Positions 1 through 8,507 of a stretch of DNA of 38,140 nt are shown here, in pieces. Positions within the stretch are counted from its first letter, which is position 1. Every line of letters begins with the position of its first letter. The translations under genes were made by a program, and so were the position numbers. The notes under the pieces were generated by a model. The model was not told where the DNA came from and did no database searches. It saw nothing but the letters and a program-made list of their open reading frames with translations. The stretch is from an uncultured Flavobacteriaceae bacterium. Lineage in GTDB: Bacteria > Bacteroidota > Bacteroidia > Flavobacteriales > Flavobacteriaceae. The stretch is from the NCBI GenBank assembly GCA_938029725.1, contig CALHGE010000025.1, positions 1 to 38,140 on the forward strand, in the 5' to 3' direction.

Positions 1-1
1 T

Positions 2-223
2 ACTGATGTTAAAGGAGGAGCAACTGCCAACCAAGCGCTTTCTGAAAGAAGAGCTAGATCAGTAGCTGATTATTTGATTAGCAAAGGAGTAAACTCTAGT
101 TTATTAGTTGCTAACGGATACGGAGAGACAAAAACAAAAAATAGATGTAAAGAGGGTGTTTCTTGTACTGAAAGAGAGCATGCTGTAAACAGAAGAACTG
201 AGTTTAGATTGATTAACGATTAA
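2..223 (+). CDS. OmpA-family C-terminal domain, 5' end outside the window
   Basis: The open frame enters from the left edge and ends with TAA at 221-223. The visible 73 residues show the second half of an OmpA-like peptidoglycan-binding domain: NQALSERRARSVADYLISKG, then GYGETKTKN, then VNRRTEFRLI at the end. In this family the domain binds diaminopimelate in peptidoglycan and anchors an outer-membrane or periplasmic protein to the wall. An insert with two cysteines (CKEGVSC) lies before the last strand and may form a disulfide. The N-terminal part, and so whether this is a barrel, a PD40 protein or a lipoprotein, cannot be seen. It is followed by a strong terminator. Confidence 0.88.
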   Translation, partial: TDVKGGATANQALSERRARSVADYLISKGVNSSLLVANGYGETKTKNRCKEGVSCTEREHAVNRRTEFRLIND

Positions 224-252
224 TCTAAGCACGGGACTAAAAACTAAAAAAA

Positions 253-284
253 AAGGGCTTTCCATAACGGAAAGCCCTTTTTTT
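253..284. terminator. Bidirectional intrinsic terminator
   Basis: A perfect 9-bp stem GGGCTTTCC (255-263) / GGAAAGCCC (269-277) has a 5-base loop. It is flanked by an A-run on the left and a T-run on the right, so it can stop the OmpA-family gene from the left and the thioredoxin-like gene from the right. Confidence 0.88.
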
Positions 285-295
285 AGTTACCTGTA

Positions 296-748
296 TTATT
301 GGTGTTTTTTAAGAAGATCTAAATGGTAGCTTGTTTCTCCATTCATGCTATAGCCAGAATATAAATCCAACTCTTTTCCTTTTTTATCTAAAATTTTCAT
401 CAAGGGTACCGAACCTTTTTTATTTAATTTTGAAGATAGGTCCTTGTTATGCTGTAGTTGTTCAGGGCTAATAATATCTCTATTCATTGGTATGTCGATA
501 TAAAGCAAAACATAGTGGTCTGCAAGCGCTAAAAATTCTGCAGATTCAAATAGGTCCTTTTTTAACAACTTACAAGGCGGACACCAATCACTGCCTGTAA
601 AATATACCAGTACATTTCTGTCATTTTTTTCGGCAGTTTGAATTGCATTATCATAGTTGGTTAACCATTGACTATCGGCAACACTAGCTTTATCGGCTTG
701 GGCAGATATGAAAAAAGGTAAAATAAAAAATAAGATTAGGTGTTTCAT
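296..748 (-). CDS. Exported thioredoxin-like protein
   Basis: 150 residues. The first ~17 residues form a signal peptide ending in ISAQA. A thioredoxin fold of the Thioredoxin_7/DsbD-gamma type follows, with the redox motif WCPPCK (Cys56, Cys59) after the strand NVLVYFTGSDW. The cis-Pro segment is probably GSVPLMKILD. The expected role is periplasmic thiol-disulfide exchange or reductant delivery; the client is unknown. The gene lies downstream of the YbaB gene on the same strand, 112 bases away, and ends at a shared terminator. It is a stand-alone domain without the membrane part of DsbD. The family call is firm, the specific role is not. Confidence 0.85.
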   Translation of the reverse strand: MKHLILFFILPFFISAQADKASVADSQWLTNYDNAIQTAEKNDRNVLVYFTGSDWCPPCKLLKKDLFESAEFLALADHYVLLYIDIPMNRDIISPEQLQHNKDLSSKLNKKGSVPLMKILDKKGKELDLYSGYSMNGETSYHLDLLKKHQ

Positions 749-860
749 CTTTGTGTTTTTTTAAATACAGCAATTAGCTTGCCATACTTATATAAAGGCC
801 ATTCATTGTATGCTAACGATAGCTTTTTAGTATTTAGTATACCAATTAGAACTATCTCCT

Positions 861-1187
861 TTATTTGAACAGCTTGTCCATACCTGGTATATTTGGCATT
901 CCTTCTTTAGCAACAGCTGCAAGTTCAGTTTCATTGACCTTCGTAGCTTTTTCAATGGCCTTGTTGAGGGTTAATATCAAATAATCTTCTAATTGCTCTT
1001 TATCATTTAAAAGAGTATCATCTATCTGAATTTTCTTGATAGCACGATTCGCTGTTATTAGCACCTTTATAAGTCCTTCTGGAGAATTTTCTTCTAGGTT
1101 AACGCTATCTAAGTGTTTTTTTGTGTCTTCTACTTTCTGCTGGGTTTCTTTCAGTTTTCCCATCATACCCATCATATCTCCGAACAT
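861..1187 (-). CDS. YbaB/EbfC-family nucleoid-associated protein
   Basis: 108 residues, the usual length for YbaB/EbfC. It has the family's Met-rich start ([20 protein letters not shown]), a long amphipathic N-terminal helix, the central beta segment with a conserved Gly, and a C-terminal helix with [18 protein letters not shown]. Members form tweezer-like dimers that bind DNA without strong sequence preference. The usual partners recR and dnaX are not next to it here; it is divergent from the S9 peptidase gene with only 62 bases between starts, so the two promoters must sit close together. Several in-frame ATGs near the start leave the exact N-terminus uncertain by a few residues. Confidence 0.88.
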   Translation of the reverse strand: MFGDMMGMMGKLKETQQKVEDTKKHLDSVNLEENSPEGLIKVLITANRAIKKIQIDDTLLNDKEQLEDYLILTLNKAIEKATKVNETELAAVAKEGMPNIPGMDKLFK

Positions 1188-1249
1188 AACATATTTTTAA
1201 CTGTTTATACTTAACGAAATTACTAAATTGTGAGAATAAACAAGGATTA

Positions 1250-3382
1250 ATGTTACAGATAGATAAATTCAAAATTGTTCTTTTAGGATGTCTTACTTTT
1301 GCGGCTTCTTGCCAAAACCAGAATAAAGATATGAGTAAAACCGAAGCTCCAGTTGCAAAAAAAGTAGTCAAAGAACTAGTAAAGCACGATGATGTTAGGG
1401 TCGATAATTACTATTGGATGAATGATAGAGAGGATAAAGAAGTTATCGCTCATCTTGAAAAGGAGAATGCGTACTACGGCCAAATGACAGGGCATACTAA
1501 CGATTTTCAAGCTTCTTTATTTGAAGAAATGAAATCTCGCATTAAGGAGGATGATTCTTCGGTTCCTTATAAACAAAATGGCTATTGGTATATCACACGT
1601 TATGAATTGGGAAAAGAATACCCTGTTTATTCGAGAAAAAAAGAAAGCCTCGATGCTGAGGAAGAAATTCTTTTTGATTGTAATATATTGGCGGAAGGGC
1701 ATGAGTATTTCAGCCTGTCTAGTTTTTCTATAAGCCCAGATAATACCTTGGCTGCTTTCTCTATAGATACCGTGTCAAGGCGTAAATATACACTTCAAAT
1801 AAAAAACCTTAAAACAGGTGATGTACTTGAAGATAAGGTAGACAACACCGCAGGAAATTCAGTCTGGGCCGATGATAATAAAACTATATTTTATAGCAAA
1901 CAAGATGATGTTACGCTGCGATCTGATAAAATATATAAGCACAAGTTAGGAGCTAATGAAGATGCTTTAGTTTTTAATGAAGTGGATGAAACTTTTGGTG
2001 CCTACGTTTATAAATCGAAATCTAAAAAGTATATTATTATAGGTTCTTATAGTACTTTGACTACCGAAGTTAGAACCTTAAAAGCAAGTGATCCTGACGG
2101 AGAATTTAAAATTTTCTCACCTCGAACACGCGGGCTTGAGTATGGCATTGCGCATTACGAGAATGATTTTTACGTTTTGACGAACAAAGATGACGCTACT
2201 AATTTTAAGTTGATGAAGGTGGCTGAAGGGAATACTTCTGCCGAAAACTGGAAAGAATTTATTCCACATAGGGCAGATGTTTTGTTGGAGGGTATAGATA
2301 TTTTTAAAAAATACTATGTGATTTCAGAGCGTAAGAACGGACTCAATGAAATAAAGGTTGTGAGATGGGATGGTTCAAATAGTTATTACCTTCCTTTTGA
2401 TAGTGAAACCTATACATCAGGAGTGAGTGCCAACCCTGATTTTGATACAGAAGTACTGCGGTATCGTTACAATTCAATGGCTACGCCTAGTTCTATTATT
2501 GATTTCAATATGACGACTAAGGAAAAGGAAATCAAAAAGGAACAAGAGGTTTTAGGTGGAAACTTTGTCAAGGAAAATTATATTGAAAAACGTATTTGGG
2601 CTATCGCCAGAGATGGTGTAAAAGTACCCATGTCTGTAGTATATCATAAAGACACGAAGTTAGATGGAGATGCTCCGATTCTACAATATGCTTACGGGTC
2701 TTACGGTGCAACAATCGACCCTTATTTTTCAACAGTACGATTGAGCTTATTAGATCGAGGGTTTGTGTATGCGATCGCTCATATTCGAGGAGGGCAATAT
2801 TTAGGAAGACCTTGGTATGAAGATGGTAAGCTCTTAAAAAAGAAAAATACTTTTACCGACTTCGTGGATTGCTCTAAATTTTTGATTTCGGAGGGGTATA
2901 CAAGTCCTGATCACCTCTATGCCATGGGTGGTTCTGCTGGCGGACTTTTAATGGGTGCGGTAGTTAATATGGCTCCAGAACTATATAATGGTATAGTTGC
3001 TTCAGTACCCTTTGTAGATGTGGTTACTACGATGTTAGACGATTCAATTCCATTAACAACAGGAGAATACGATGAATGGGGAAACCCTAATGAGAAAGAG
3101 TATTATGACTATATGAAATCATATTCGCCTTATGATCAAATAGAAGCAAAGGGATATCCAAATATGTTAGTCACCACAGGCTTACATGATTCTCAAGTAC
3201 AGTATTTTGAGCCGGCAAAATGGGTAGCAAAGCTAAGAGAGTTAAAAACGGATGATCATATCTTGTTATTTGATATTAACATGGACGCCGGTCATGGTGG
3301 TGCCTCTGGTCGTTTTGAAGCACTAAAAGAAGTTGCGAAGGAGTACGCGTTTTTACTCGATTTGGAAGGTATAATCGACTAG
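1250..3382 (+). CDS. S9-family oligopeptidase (oligopeptidase B-like), lipoprotein
   Basis: 710 residues, the usual size for the prolyl-oligopeptidase family. Cys21 after FAAS is a likely lipobox cysteine, so the enzyme is probably anchored in the periplasm or outer membrane, unlike cytoplasmic E. coli PtrB. Residues ~30-430 form the beta-propeller, with an early oligopeptidase-B block near VDNYYWMND. The catalytic alpha/beta-hydrolase domain follows. The triad can be read: Ser562 in GGSAGG, Asp647 in GLHDSQV and His682 in DAGHGG. It is expected to cleave short peptides, probably after basic residues. The gene seems monocistronic; the capA promoter starts just after its stop. Confidence 0.92.
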   Translation: MLQIDKFKIVLLGCLTFAASCQNQNKDMSKTEAPVAKKVVKELVKHDDVRVDNYYWMNDREDKEVIAHLEKENAYYGQMTGHTNDFQASLFEEMKSRIKEDDSSVPYKQNGYWYITRYELGKEYPVYSRKKESLDAEEEILFDCNILAEGHEYFSLSSFSISPDNTLAAFSIDTVSRRKYTLQIKNLKTGDVLEDKVDNTAGNSVWADDNKTIFYSKQDDVTLRSDKIYKHKLGANEDALVFNEVDETFGAYVYKSKSKKYIIIGSYSTLTTEVRTLKASDPDGEFKIFSPRTRGLEYGIAHYENDFYVLTNKDDATNFKLMKVAEGNTSAENWKEFIPHRADVLLEGIDIFKKYYVISERKNGLNEIKVVRWDGSNSYYLPFDSETYTSGVSANPDFDTEVLRYRYNSMATPSSIIDFNMTTKEKEIKKEQEVLGGNFVKENYIEKRIWAIARDGVKVPMSVVYHKDTKLDGDAPILQYAYGSYGATIDPYFSTVRLSLLDRGFVYAIAHIRGGQYLGRPWYEDGKLLKKKNTFTDFVDCSKFLISEGYTSPDHLYAMGGSAGGLLMGAVVNMAPELYNGIVASVPFVDVVTTMLDDSIPLTTGEYDEWGNPNEKEYYDYMKSYSPYDQIEAKGYPNMLVTTGLHDSQVQYFEPAKWVAKLRELKTDDHILLFDINMDAGHGGASGRFEALKEVAKEYAFLLDLEGIID

Positions 3383-3396
3383 TTTAAAAAAAATGC

Positions 3397-3404
3397 TAAT
3401 TTTG
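3397..3404 (+). promoter_or_regulatory. TAnnTTTG promoter element for capA
   Basis: TAATTTTG is an exact match to the Bacteroidota -7 consensus, 29 bases before the first ATG of the capA candidate. No well-placed TTG -33 element is visible. Transcription would start near 3411, upstream of both candidate start codons. Confidence 0.6.
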
Positions 3405-3432
3405 CAGCGGAAGTTCATGTTTCTAAATCAAT

Positions 3433-4500
3433 ATGAAAGCTCAACCTAGATGTCATTTTATGAAAGACAAAATTAATGCTTGTAACAATATCCTAGAACT
3501 TATAGGAAATACACCTCTTGTCAAGCTAAATAAAATAACCGAAAATTTAACGGGTAATTTTTATGCTAAAGTAGAATCTTTTAATCCAGGTCATTCTGCT
3601 AAAGATAGAATTGCAATACACATTATAGAAGAAGCAGAACGCAAAGGAATTTTAGTAGAAGGAAGTACGATTGTTGAGACAACCTCTGGTAATACTGGTT
3701 TTAGTATTGCCATGGTTAGTATGATCAAAGGATATGATTGTATCCTAGCGGTTAGTTCTAAGTCCTCTCCTGATAAAATTGATATGTTGCGCTCCATGGG
3801 TGCGAAAGTTTATGTTTGTCCTGCACATGTTAGTGCTGATGACCCACGTTCATATTACCAAGTGGCAAAACGTTTACATGAAGAAACTAAAGGTTCTATC
3901 TATATCAATCAGTATTTTAACACGTTGAATATGGAGGCACATTACAAATCAACGGGCCCAGAAATATGGGAACAAACCAATGGGCAAATCACTCATTTGG
4001 TTGCTTGCAGTGGTACCGGAGGAACGATATCCGGAACGGCACGTTTCCTTAAAGAACAAAACCCTGAGGTAAAGGTTATTGGGGTTGACGCTTTTGGATC
4101 GGTATTGAAGAAGTATCATGAAACAGGAGAATTGGATACCGATGAAATTTATCCTTACCGCATTGAAGGTTTGGGTAAGAATTTAATACCTGGTGCTACT
4201 GATTTTGACAGTATAGACGCGTTTGTAAAAGTGACCGATGAAGAAAGTGCGCATACGGCTAGAAAAATATCAAAAACGGAAGGAATTTTTGCAGGATATA
4301 CTTGTGGTGCTGTCGTGCAAGCTGTAAAACAATTGGACGATGAAGGTGAATTTGGCAAAGATAGTAACGTGGTATTAATCTTTCCAGATCACGGTTCGCG
4401 TTATATGAGTAAAATATATAGCGATGATTGGATGGAAGCTCAAGGATTTTTAAACAATAGTAATGTCGAAGAAACCCCGCAAATACAGGTGATTCGATAG
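3433..4500 (+). CDS. capA: Probable cysteate synthase (cysteine-synthase-fold PLP enzyme)
   Basis: 355 residues from the first ATG; a second in-frame ATG at 3460 (346 residues) is also possible, since the homologous core begins at [14 protein letters not shown]. Fold-type II PLP enzyme: PLP Lys57 in HSAKDR, substrate loop TTSGNTG (84-90), phosphate-binding GTGGTISGT, and a divergent C-terminal GYTCGA in place of the usual GISSGA. On motifs alone it could be a cysteine synthase or cystathionine beta-synthase. I prefer cysteate synthase (O-phosphoserine plus sulfite to L-cysteate) because the next gene is an alpha-oxoamine synthase, the pairing described for capnine synthesis in Capnocytophaga. 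There are no CBS domains. A terminator and a second promoter separate the two genes. Confidence 0.72.
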   Translation: MKAQPRCHFMKDKINACNNILELIGNTPLVKLNKITENLTGNFYAKVESFNPGHSAKDRIAIHIIEEAERKGILVEGSTIVETTSGNTGFSIAMVSMIKGYDCILAVSSKSSPDKIDMLRSMGAKVYVCPAHVSADDPRSYYQVAKRLHEETKGSIYINQYFNTLNMEAHYKSTGPEIWEQTNGQITHLVACSGTGGTISGTARFLKEQNPEVKVIGVDAFGSVLKKYHETGELDTDEIYPYRIEGLGKNLIPGATDFDSIDAFVKVTDEESAHTARKISKTEGIFAGYTCGAVVQAVKQLDDEGEFGKDSNVVLIFPDHGSRYMSKIYSDDWMEAQGFLNNSNVEETPQIQVIR

Positions 4501-4524
4501 AAATTATACTGATTTTGTATAAAA

Positions 4525-4557
4525 GGGCAATGACTATTCGTAGTATTGCCTTTTTTT
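4525..4557 (+). terminator. Terminator with UUCG tetraloop between capA and capB
   Basis: GGCAAT (4526-4531) pairs with ATTGCC (4545-4550) and ACTA (4533-4536) pairs with TAGT (4541-4544), with a single bulged G at 4532. The loop is TTCG, a very stable tetraloop, and seven T's follow (4551-4557). Confidence 0.75.
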
Positions 4558-4572
4558 CTGCCCTAAAATCTA

Positions 4573-4580
4573 TATTTTTG
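4573..4580 (+). promoter_or_regulatory. TAnnTTTG promoter element for capB
   Basis: TATTTTTG lies 36 bases before the capB ATG and just after the capA terminator. A TTG at 4546-4548 is 24 bases upstream, longer than the usual spacing, and falls inside the terminator stem. Confidence 0.55.
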
Positions 4581-4616
4581 CAGAGCCGTAAGGTTTTCAA
4601 AAACTTAACAAGTGCA

Positions 4617-5876
4617 ATGAGAGATATATTTGATAGAATTACAGAGAATAAGGGGCCACTAGGTAAGTGGGCTTCTCAGGCTGAAGGATATTTTGTTTTT
4701 CCAAAATTGGAGGGTCCTATTTCGAACCGAATGAAATTCCGTGGTAAGGAAGTCATTACTTGGAGCATCAACGACTACTTAGGCCTAGCAAATTTACCCG
4801 AGATAAAAAAAATCGACGGTGAAACCGCTGCGGAATATGGAGCTGCCTACCCTATGGGCGCTCGTATGATGAGTGGCCACACGGAATTCCATGAACAACT
4901 TGAACAAGAATGTGCTGAATTCGTAGAGAAAGAATCTGCGTATTTATTGAACTTTGGTTACCAAGGTATCATGTCAACTATCGATGCATTAGTAGCGAAA
5001 GATGATATTATTGTTTATGATGTAGATTGTCATGCCTGCATTATTGATGGTGTTCGTTTGCATATGGGCAAGCGATTTACGTTCAAGCACAATGACATGG
5101 AGAGCTTAGAAGTCAATCTAGAACGTGCTACAAGAATGGCCGAGCAGACCGGAGGTGGTATTTTAGTGATTTCTGAGGGAGTTTTTGGAATGCGAGGACA
5201 GCAAGGTAAGCTTAAGGAAATCGTTGCCTTAAAGAAAAAGTTTAGTTTTCGACTATTAGTCGATGATGCCCACGGATTTGGAACATTAGGAAAGACAGGA
5301 GCCGGAGCAGGTGAGGAGCAAGGTATTCAAGATGAAATTGATGTTTATTTTGCCACCTTCGCTAAGTCAATGGCGAGTATCGGTGCCTTTGTAGCAGCGG
5401 ATAAAGAAATTATAGATTACCTGAAATACAACTTGCGATCACAAATGTTCGCTAAGTCGTTACCTATGGTATATGTAAAAGGGGCTTTGAAACGTTTAGA
5501 TATGCTTCGTACCATGCCGGAGCTTAAAGAAAAGCTTTGGGAAAATGTTGATGCCCTTCAAAACGGACTAAAAGAAAGAGGTTTTGATATTGGTACCACG
5601 AGTAGTTGTGTTACGCCCGTATACTTAAACGGTAGTATACCAGAGGCGATGGCGCTTGTAAAAGATTTACGTGAAAACTACGGAATCTTTTGTTCTATAG
5701 TGGTCTACCCTGTAATACCTAAAGGATTGATTCTGTTGCGAATGATTCCGACAGCAACGCATACTTTAGAGGATATAGCCATTACATTAGATGCTTTCTC
5801 TGCAATTAGAGAGCGTTTGGAAAATGGAACCTACAAAAGACTTTCTGCTGCAGTAGCTGCCGCAATGGGTGAATAA
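4617..5876 (+). CDS. capB: Probable cysteate C-fatty-acyltransferase (alpha-oxoamine synthase)
   Basis: 419 residues. ATG 4617 is chosen because homology begins at MRDIFDRITENKGPLGKW; the open frame extends upstream to 4515, but that would place the start before the promoter at 4573-4580. Fold-type I PLP enzyme of the KBL/serine palmitoyltransferase/AONS family: VDDAHGFGT (215-223) contains the PLP-stacking and ring-N residues, and Lys250 in FAKSMASIG forms the Schiff base. Automated labels would be 2-amino-3-ketobutyrate CoA ligase or serine palmitoyltransferase. Next to a cysteate-synthase-like gene, the best reading is condensation of cysteate with a fatty acyl thioester to give 3-dehydrocapnine. 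No tdh gene, which would support the KBL reading, is nearby. Confidence 0.75.
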   Translation: MRDIFDRITENKGPLGKWASQAEGYFVFPKLEGPISNRMKFRGKEVITWSINDYLGLANLPEIKKIDGETAAEYGAAYPMGARMMSGHTEFHEQLEQECAEFVEKESAYLLNFGYQGIMSTIDALVAKDDIIVYDVDCHACIIDGVRLHMGKRFTFKHNDMESLEVNLERATRMAEQTGGGILVISEGVFGMRGQQGKLKEIVALKKKFSFRLLVDDAHGFGTLGKTGAGAGEEQGIQDEIDVYFATFAKSMASIGAFVAADKEIIDYLKYNLRSQMFAKSLPMVYVKGALKRLDMLRTMPELKEKLWENVDALQNGLKERGFDIGTTSSCVTPVYLNGSIPEAMALVKDLRENYGIFCSIVVYPVIPKGLILLRMIPTATHTLEDIAITLDAFSAIRERLENGTYKRLSAAVAAAMGE

Positions 5877-5901
5877 GTTAGAAAGAGGTGTATACAAAAA
5901 G

Positions 5902-5938
5902 CCATCAATTAGATGAATAATCTAATTGATGGTTTTTT
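5902..5938 (+). terminator. Intrinsic terminator after capB
   Basis: A perfect 12-bp stem CCATCAATTAGA (5902-5913) / TCTAATTGATGG (5921-5932) with a 7-base loop, followed by TTTTTT. It lies between convergent genes and mainly serves capB. Confidence 0.85.
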
Positions 5939-5964
5939 TATGCCAGTATGTTTTTACAATAGTT

Positions 5965-7089
5965 TTATTGAATAAGGTCTTTTTTATAGGTACGTCTTCG
6001 TTTGTATATGACCGGATCAAAATGCTTCCACATCTGTTTAATGGCTATGTTTTCTTCTAATTCAGGTGTGCGATAACACATGTCAATTCCTTTTTCATTA
6101 AAGGTGTTATGAAATTCATTAAAGATAATAGCAGTTACCGCCTTCTTTTGATAGTCAGGATGTATGCCTACTAAATAAAAATAAACATCCTTGCTTTGTT
6201 TTTTAGCTTTCAACAAATGGTAGATTCCGAAAGGGAAAAGTTTTCCTTTTGCTTTTTGTAATGCCTTTGAAAAAGAAGGCATTACAACTGCAAATGCAAT
6301 GAGCTTATCCTCTTTATCGACAACGAATTTGATGTACTCCGGATTAATAAAACTTATATATTTTTTCTTGTAATACGCTTTCTGAATGGCTGTAATAGGC
6401 ACAAACGAAGATAGTTTTGAGTAGGAGGCGTTGAATAAATCAAACATTTCATCTACCATCGGCAATACGTCTTTGGTCTTGGTGAAATTTATTTCGCGGA
6501 GACCGTATCGACGTTTTATTAAATCGTTTAATTTTGAGAAAAGAGCAGGGTTTACGTTGTTAGCTGGAAATTTATTTTCCATATACTCTTTCTCTTTGAC
6601 AAAGCCCAATTGTTCATAATGACTTTGGTAGTAGCTATGATTGTACCAGGTAATCATGCTTCCGATATGCTCAAACCCTTCTATAAGCACGCCTACTTTA
6701 TCTAAATTCGAAAAACCTACTGGGCCTTCCATATATTCAAGTTGATGCTGAGAGCCTATCTCTGTTACTTTTTTGAGTAAAGCCTCTGAAACCGCTGTGT
6801 CATCAATAAAGTCGAACCAGCCAAAGCGCATTTTTTTTAGCGCTTGCTGATTAACTTCTATGTGATTTATAATGGCTGCTACACGCCCAACAAGTTTCCC
6901 TTCTTTATAGGCTAAAAAAAACCAAGCTTCAGCGTTTTTAAACACTGGGTTTTTGGTTTTATCAAAACTATCTAACTCATCATTGATAATAGGAGGAACC
7001 CAATACGGGGAGCCCTTGTAAAGTGTAAAAGGAAATTTCACAAACTGCTTTAATTCTGATTTTGTAACCGCCTCTTTAAGGGTAACCAT
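5965..7089 (-). CDS. GNAT-like acyltransferase, possible N-acyltransferase for capnine/ceramide
   Basis: 374 residues, about twice the size of a simple GNAT domain. The N-terminal block has the segment YKGSPYWVPPI and then NPVFKNAEAWFFLAYKEGKLVGRVAAI, a GNAT beta4-like strand with G-x-V-G-R. A second half (~190-374) carries LIAFAVVMPS and VYFYLVGIHPDYQKKAV, again GNAT-like. No signal peptide is seen. The YxxxPxWVPP family is, from memory, the one that includes the bacterial ceramide synthase of Caulobacter (CC_1154); if so, it would N-acylate capnine or sphinganine. The gene is convergent with capB, with 88 bases between stops. The GNAT-type fold is fairly secure; the substrate is inference. 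Confidence 0.65.
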   Translation of the reverse strand: MVTLKEAVTKSELKQFVKFPFTLYKGSPYWVPPIINDELDSFDKTKNPVFKNAEAWFFLAYKEGKLVGRVAAIINHIEVNQQALKKMRFGWFDFIDDTAVSEALLKKVTEIGSQHQLEYMEGPVGFSNLDKVGVLIEGFEHIGSMITWYNHSYYQSHYEQLGFVKEKEYMENKFPANNVNPALFSKLNDLIKRRYGLREINFTKTKDVLPMVDEMFDLFNASYSKLSSFVPITAIQKAYYKKKYISFINPEYIKFVVDKEDKLIAFAVVMPSFSKALQKAKGKLFPFGIYHLLKAKKQSKDVYFYLVGIHPDYQKKAVTAIIFNEFHNTFNEKGIDMCYRTPELEENIAIKQMWKHFDPVIYKRRRTYKKDLIQ

Positions 7090-7307
7090 GCTTCGTTTTT
7101 TCTTAGGTCAATATTAGGTATATTAATCTTTAGAATAAAATTACTAATGACTTAATGAAGTATTTTTAGGGGTGTATACTAAGAAGAATACAAGGGTCAA
7201 AAGAGGCCATAAAAGAAAAAAATAAAATCTATGATGGTCTCAAAAGTTTTTCCTTGCCATGGTTTAAGCAATAGAAAGATGAACAATACGTGTAGCAAAC
7301 GGGGTAT

Positions 7308-8420
7308 TTAAAATTCAATTACCCCGTCGTCTTTCTTTTTTTTGCTTTTGTTCTTTTTCTTGTCTGCTTTCTTCTTTTCTCGGAGTTGTTTTTTTGAAGG
7401 GCCTAGATCAATATCTTCAGCACCTGAACCAGTACGCTCGTTATTCTTGCCGTTTTTCTTCTTTTGCATGGCATTTCTCTTGATCGGTCCGAAGCCATTT
7501 TCTCCTGCTTCTTGATCTTCAATAGCTTTTACAGGTGGGTCAGAATGCAAATCAAAGCGATAAGACATGCCGGCAGCAATAAATATTCTTGAAGGTGTAT
7601 TTTTAAAACTTGCGCCCATACTTAGGTCTATCTGAAGGTCTTCGCTGAGTAAGTGAACCGCTCCAGCTCTTAGTAATACATCTGAATACCGATCACTTTT
7701 AATGCCTTGGTTTTCAAAAAAAGTACTCCATTTTGGGTTTCTAAACGCATAGGATATCGAAACTAAATAACTCATTTCTGGAAAATCAGTAGAAATTCTG
7801 TCATAGGCTATATTTGAAATAAGTACAAAACGTGGTGTAAGTCTACTTTGGGTGGCAACCATGGCTCTATAAGAAACGGTTGGGTCACCTAAATAGAATG
7901 GATTCTGACCTAGATTGAACGTAGCGCCGCCATAAACGGATACCGAAGGAATCAAGTTCTTTAGCTGAAAAACATTATTTGCTCGCCAGCTACGAATATT
8001 AGGCTTGTTACGTTCAGGGTTCTTGTAACGATCGTAGACTAGGTATTTAAGTCCCAATCGATTTCTTGAGAAGTTCCAGAAAGATTCTTCTAGCCCCGTA
8101 TTTGTAAAAGCCGTGTTTTTATTTTGAAAAGTACCTTCGTAATTGATTTCCAATGATTCGAAAAGTAATCCGTAGCGTAAAGAAAGGTCTGCACCCCAAA
8201 GGTTTGCTTGCGTGTTTAAAAGGGAGTGGTCACTTTGCTCAAAACGAAGCCCAGTTTCCAATTGAATTACATTTTTGCCAACGGCATAGGCGCTTACTGA
8301 AAGGCCTGGTCTATTGGAATTAATGACATCAGTATACTGTGAAAACCCTAAAAGAGGAAGGATTAGTACGAATAAAAACAACAATTGCTTTCGTTTGTTT
8401 ACTTCTAACAGGCTGCCCAT
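7308..8420 (-). CDS. Outer-membrane beta-barrel-like protein with Lys-rich tail
   Basis: 370 residues. A short polar start, then a hydrophobic signal segment (LLFLFVLILPLLGFSQ), typical of exported Flavobacteriaceae proteins. Residues ~30-300 alternate in a pattern of transmembrane beta strands, with INSNRPGLSVSAYAVGKNVIQLETGL at the start; such proteins are often labelled transporter or phenol MetA-pathway-like. From ~300 the protein becomes a low-complexity Lys-rich tail (KKNKSKKKKDD) that ends in VIEF. The barrel part does not end in the usual terminal aromatic strand because of this tail. Function is unknown. It is divergent from the DUF4834 gene. Confidence 0.65.
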   Translation of the reverse strand: MGSLLEVNKRKQLLFLFVLILPLLGFSQYTDVINSNRPGLSVSAYAVGKNVIQLETGLRFEQSDHSLLNTQANLWGADLSLRYGLLFESLEINYEGTFQNKNTAFTNTGLEESFWNFSRNRLGLKYLVYDRYKNPERNKPNIRSWRANNVFQLKNLIPSVSVYGGATFNLGQNPFYLGDPTVSYRAMVATQSRLTPRFVLISNIAYDRISTDFPEMSYLVSISYAFRNPKWSTFFENQGIKSDRYSDVLLRAGAVHLLSEDLQIDLSMGASFKNTPSRIFIAAGMSYRFDLHSDPPVKAIEDQEAGENGFGPIKRNAMQKKKNGKNNERTGSGAEDIDLGPSKKQLREKKKADKKKNKSKKKKDDGVIEF

Positions 8421-8457
8421 AAATACTATTTTATTATTATTTTAAGACTTTGGTCTA

Positions 8458-8486
8458 TTGAGTACAACGTGAGAATCGTATTTTTG
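8458..8486 (+). promoter_or_regulatory. Promoter for the DUF4834 gene
   Basis: TTG at 8458-8460 and TATTTTTG at 8479-8486 are separated by 18 bases, a good match to the TTG/TAnnTTTG consensus, 22 bases before the ATG. Confidence 0.65.
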
Positions 8487-8507
8487 ATATAATAGATTAC
8501 AAATATT

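Noticed and set aside
1105..1371. 88-codon minus-strand frame upstream of the YbaB gene
   Set aside because: It overlaps both the YbaB gene and the S9 peptidase in other frames and has no family features.
4515..4616. N-terminal extension of capB
   Set aside because: It covers the terminator and the promoter, and its residues do not resemble the family; homology starts at 4617.
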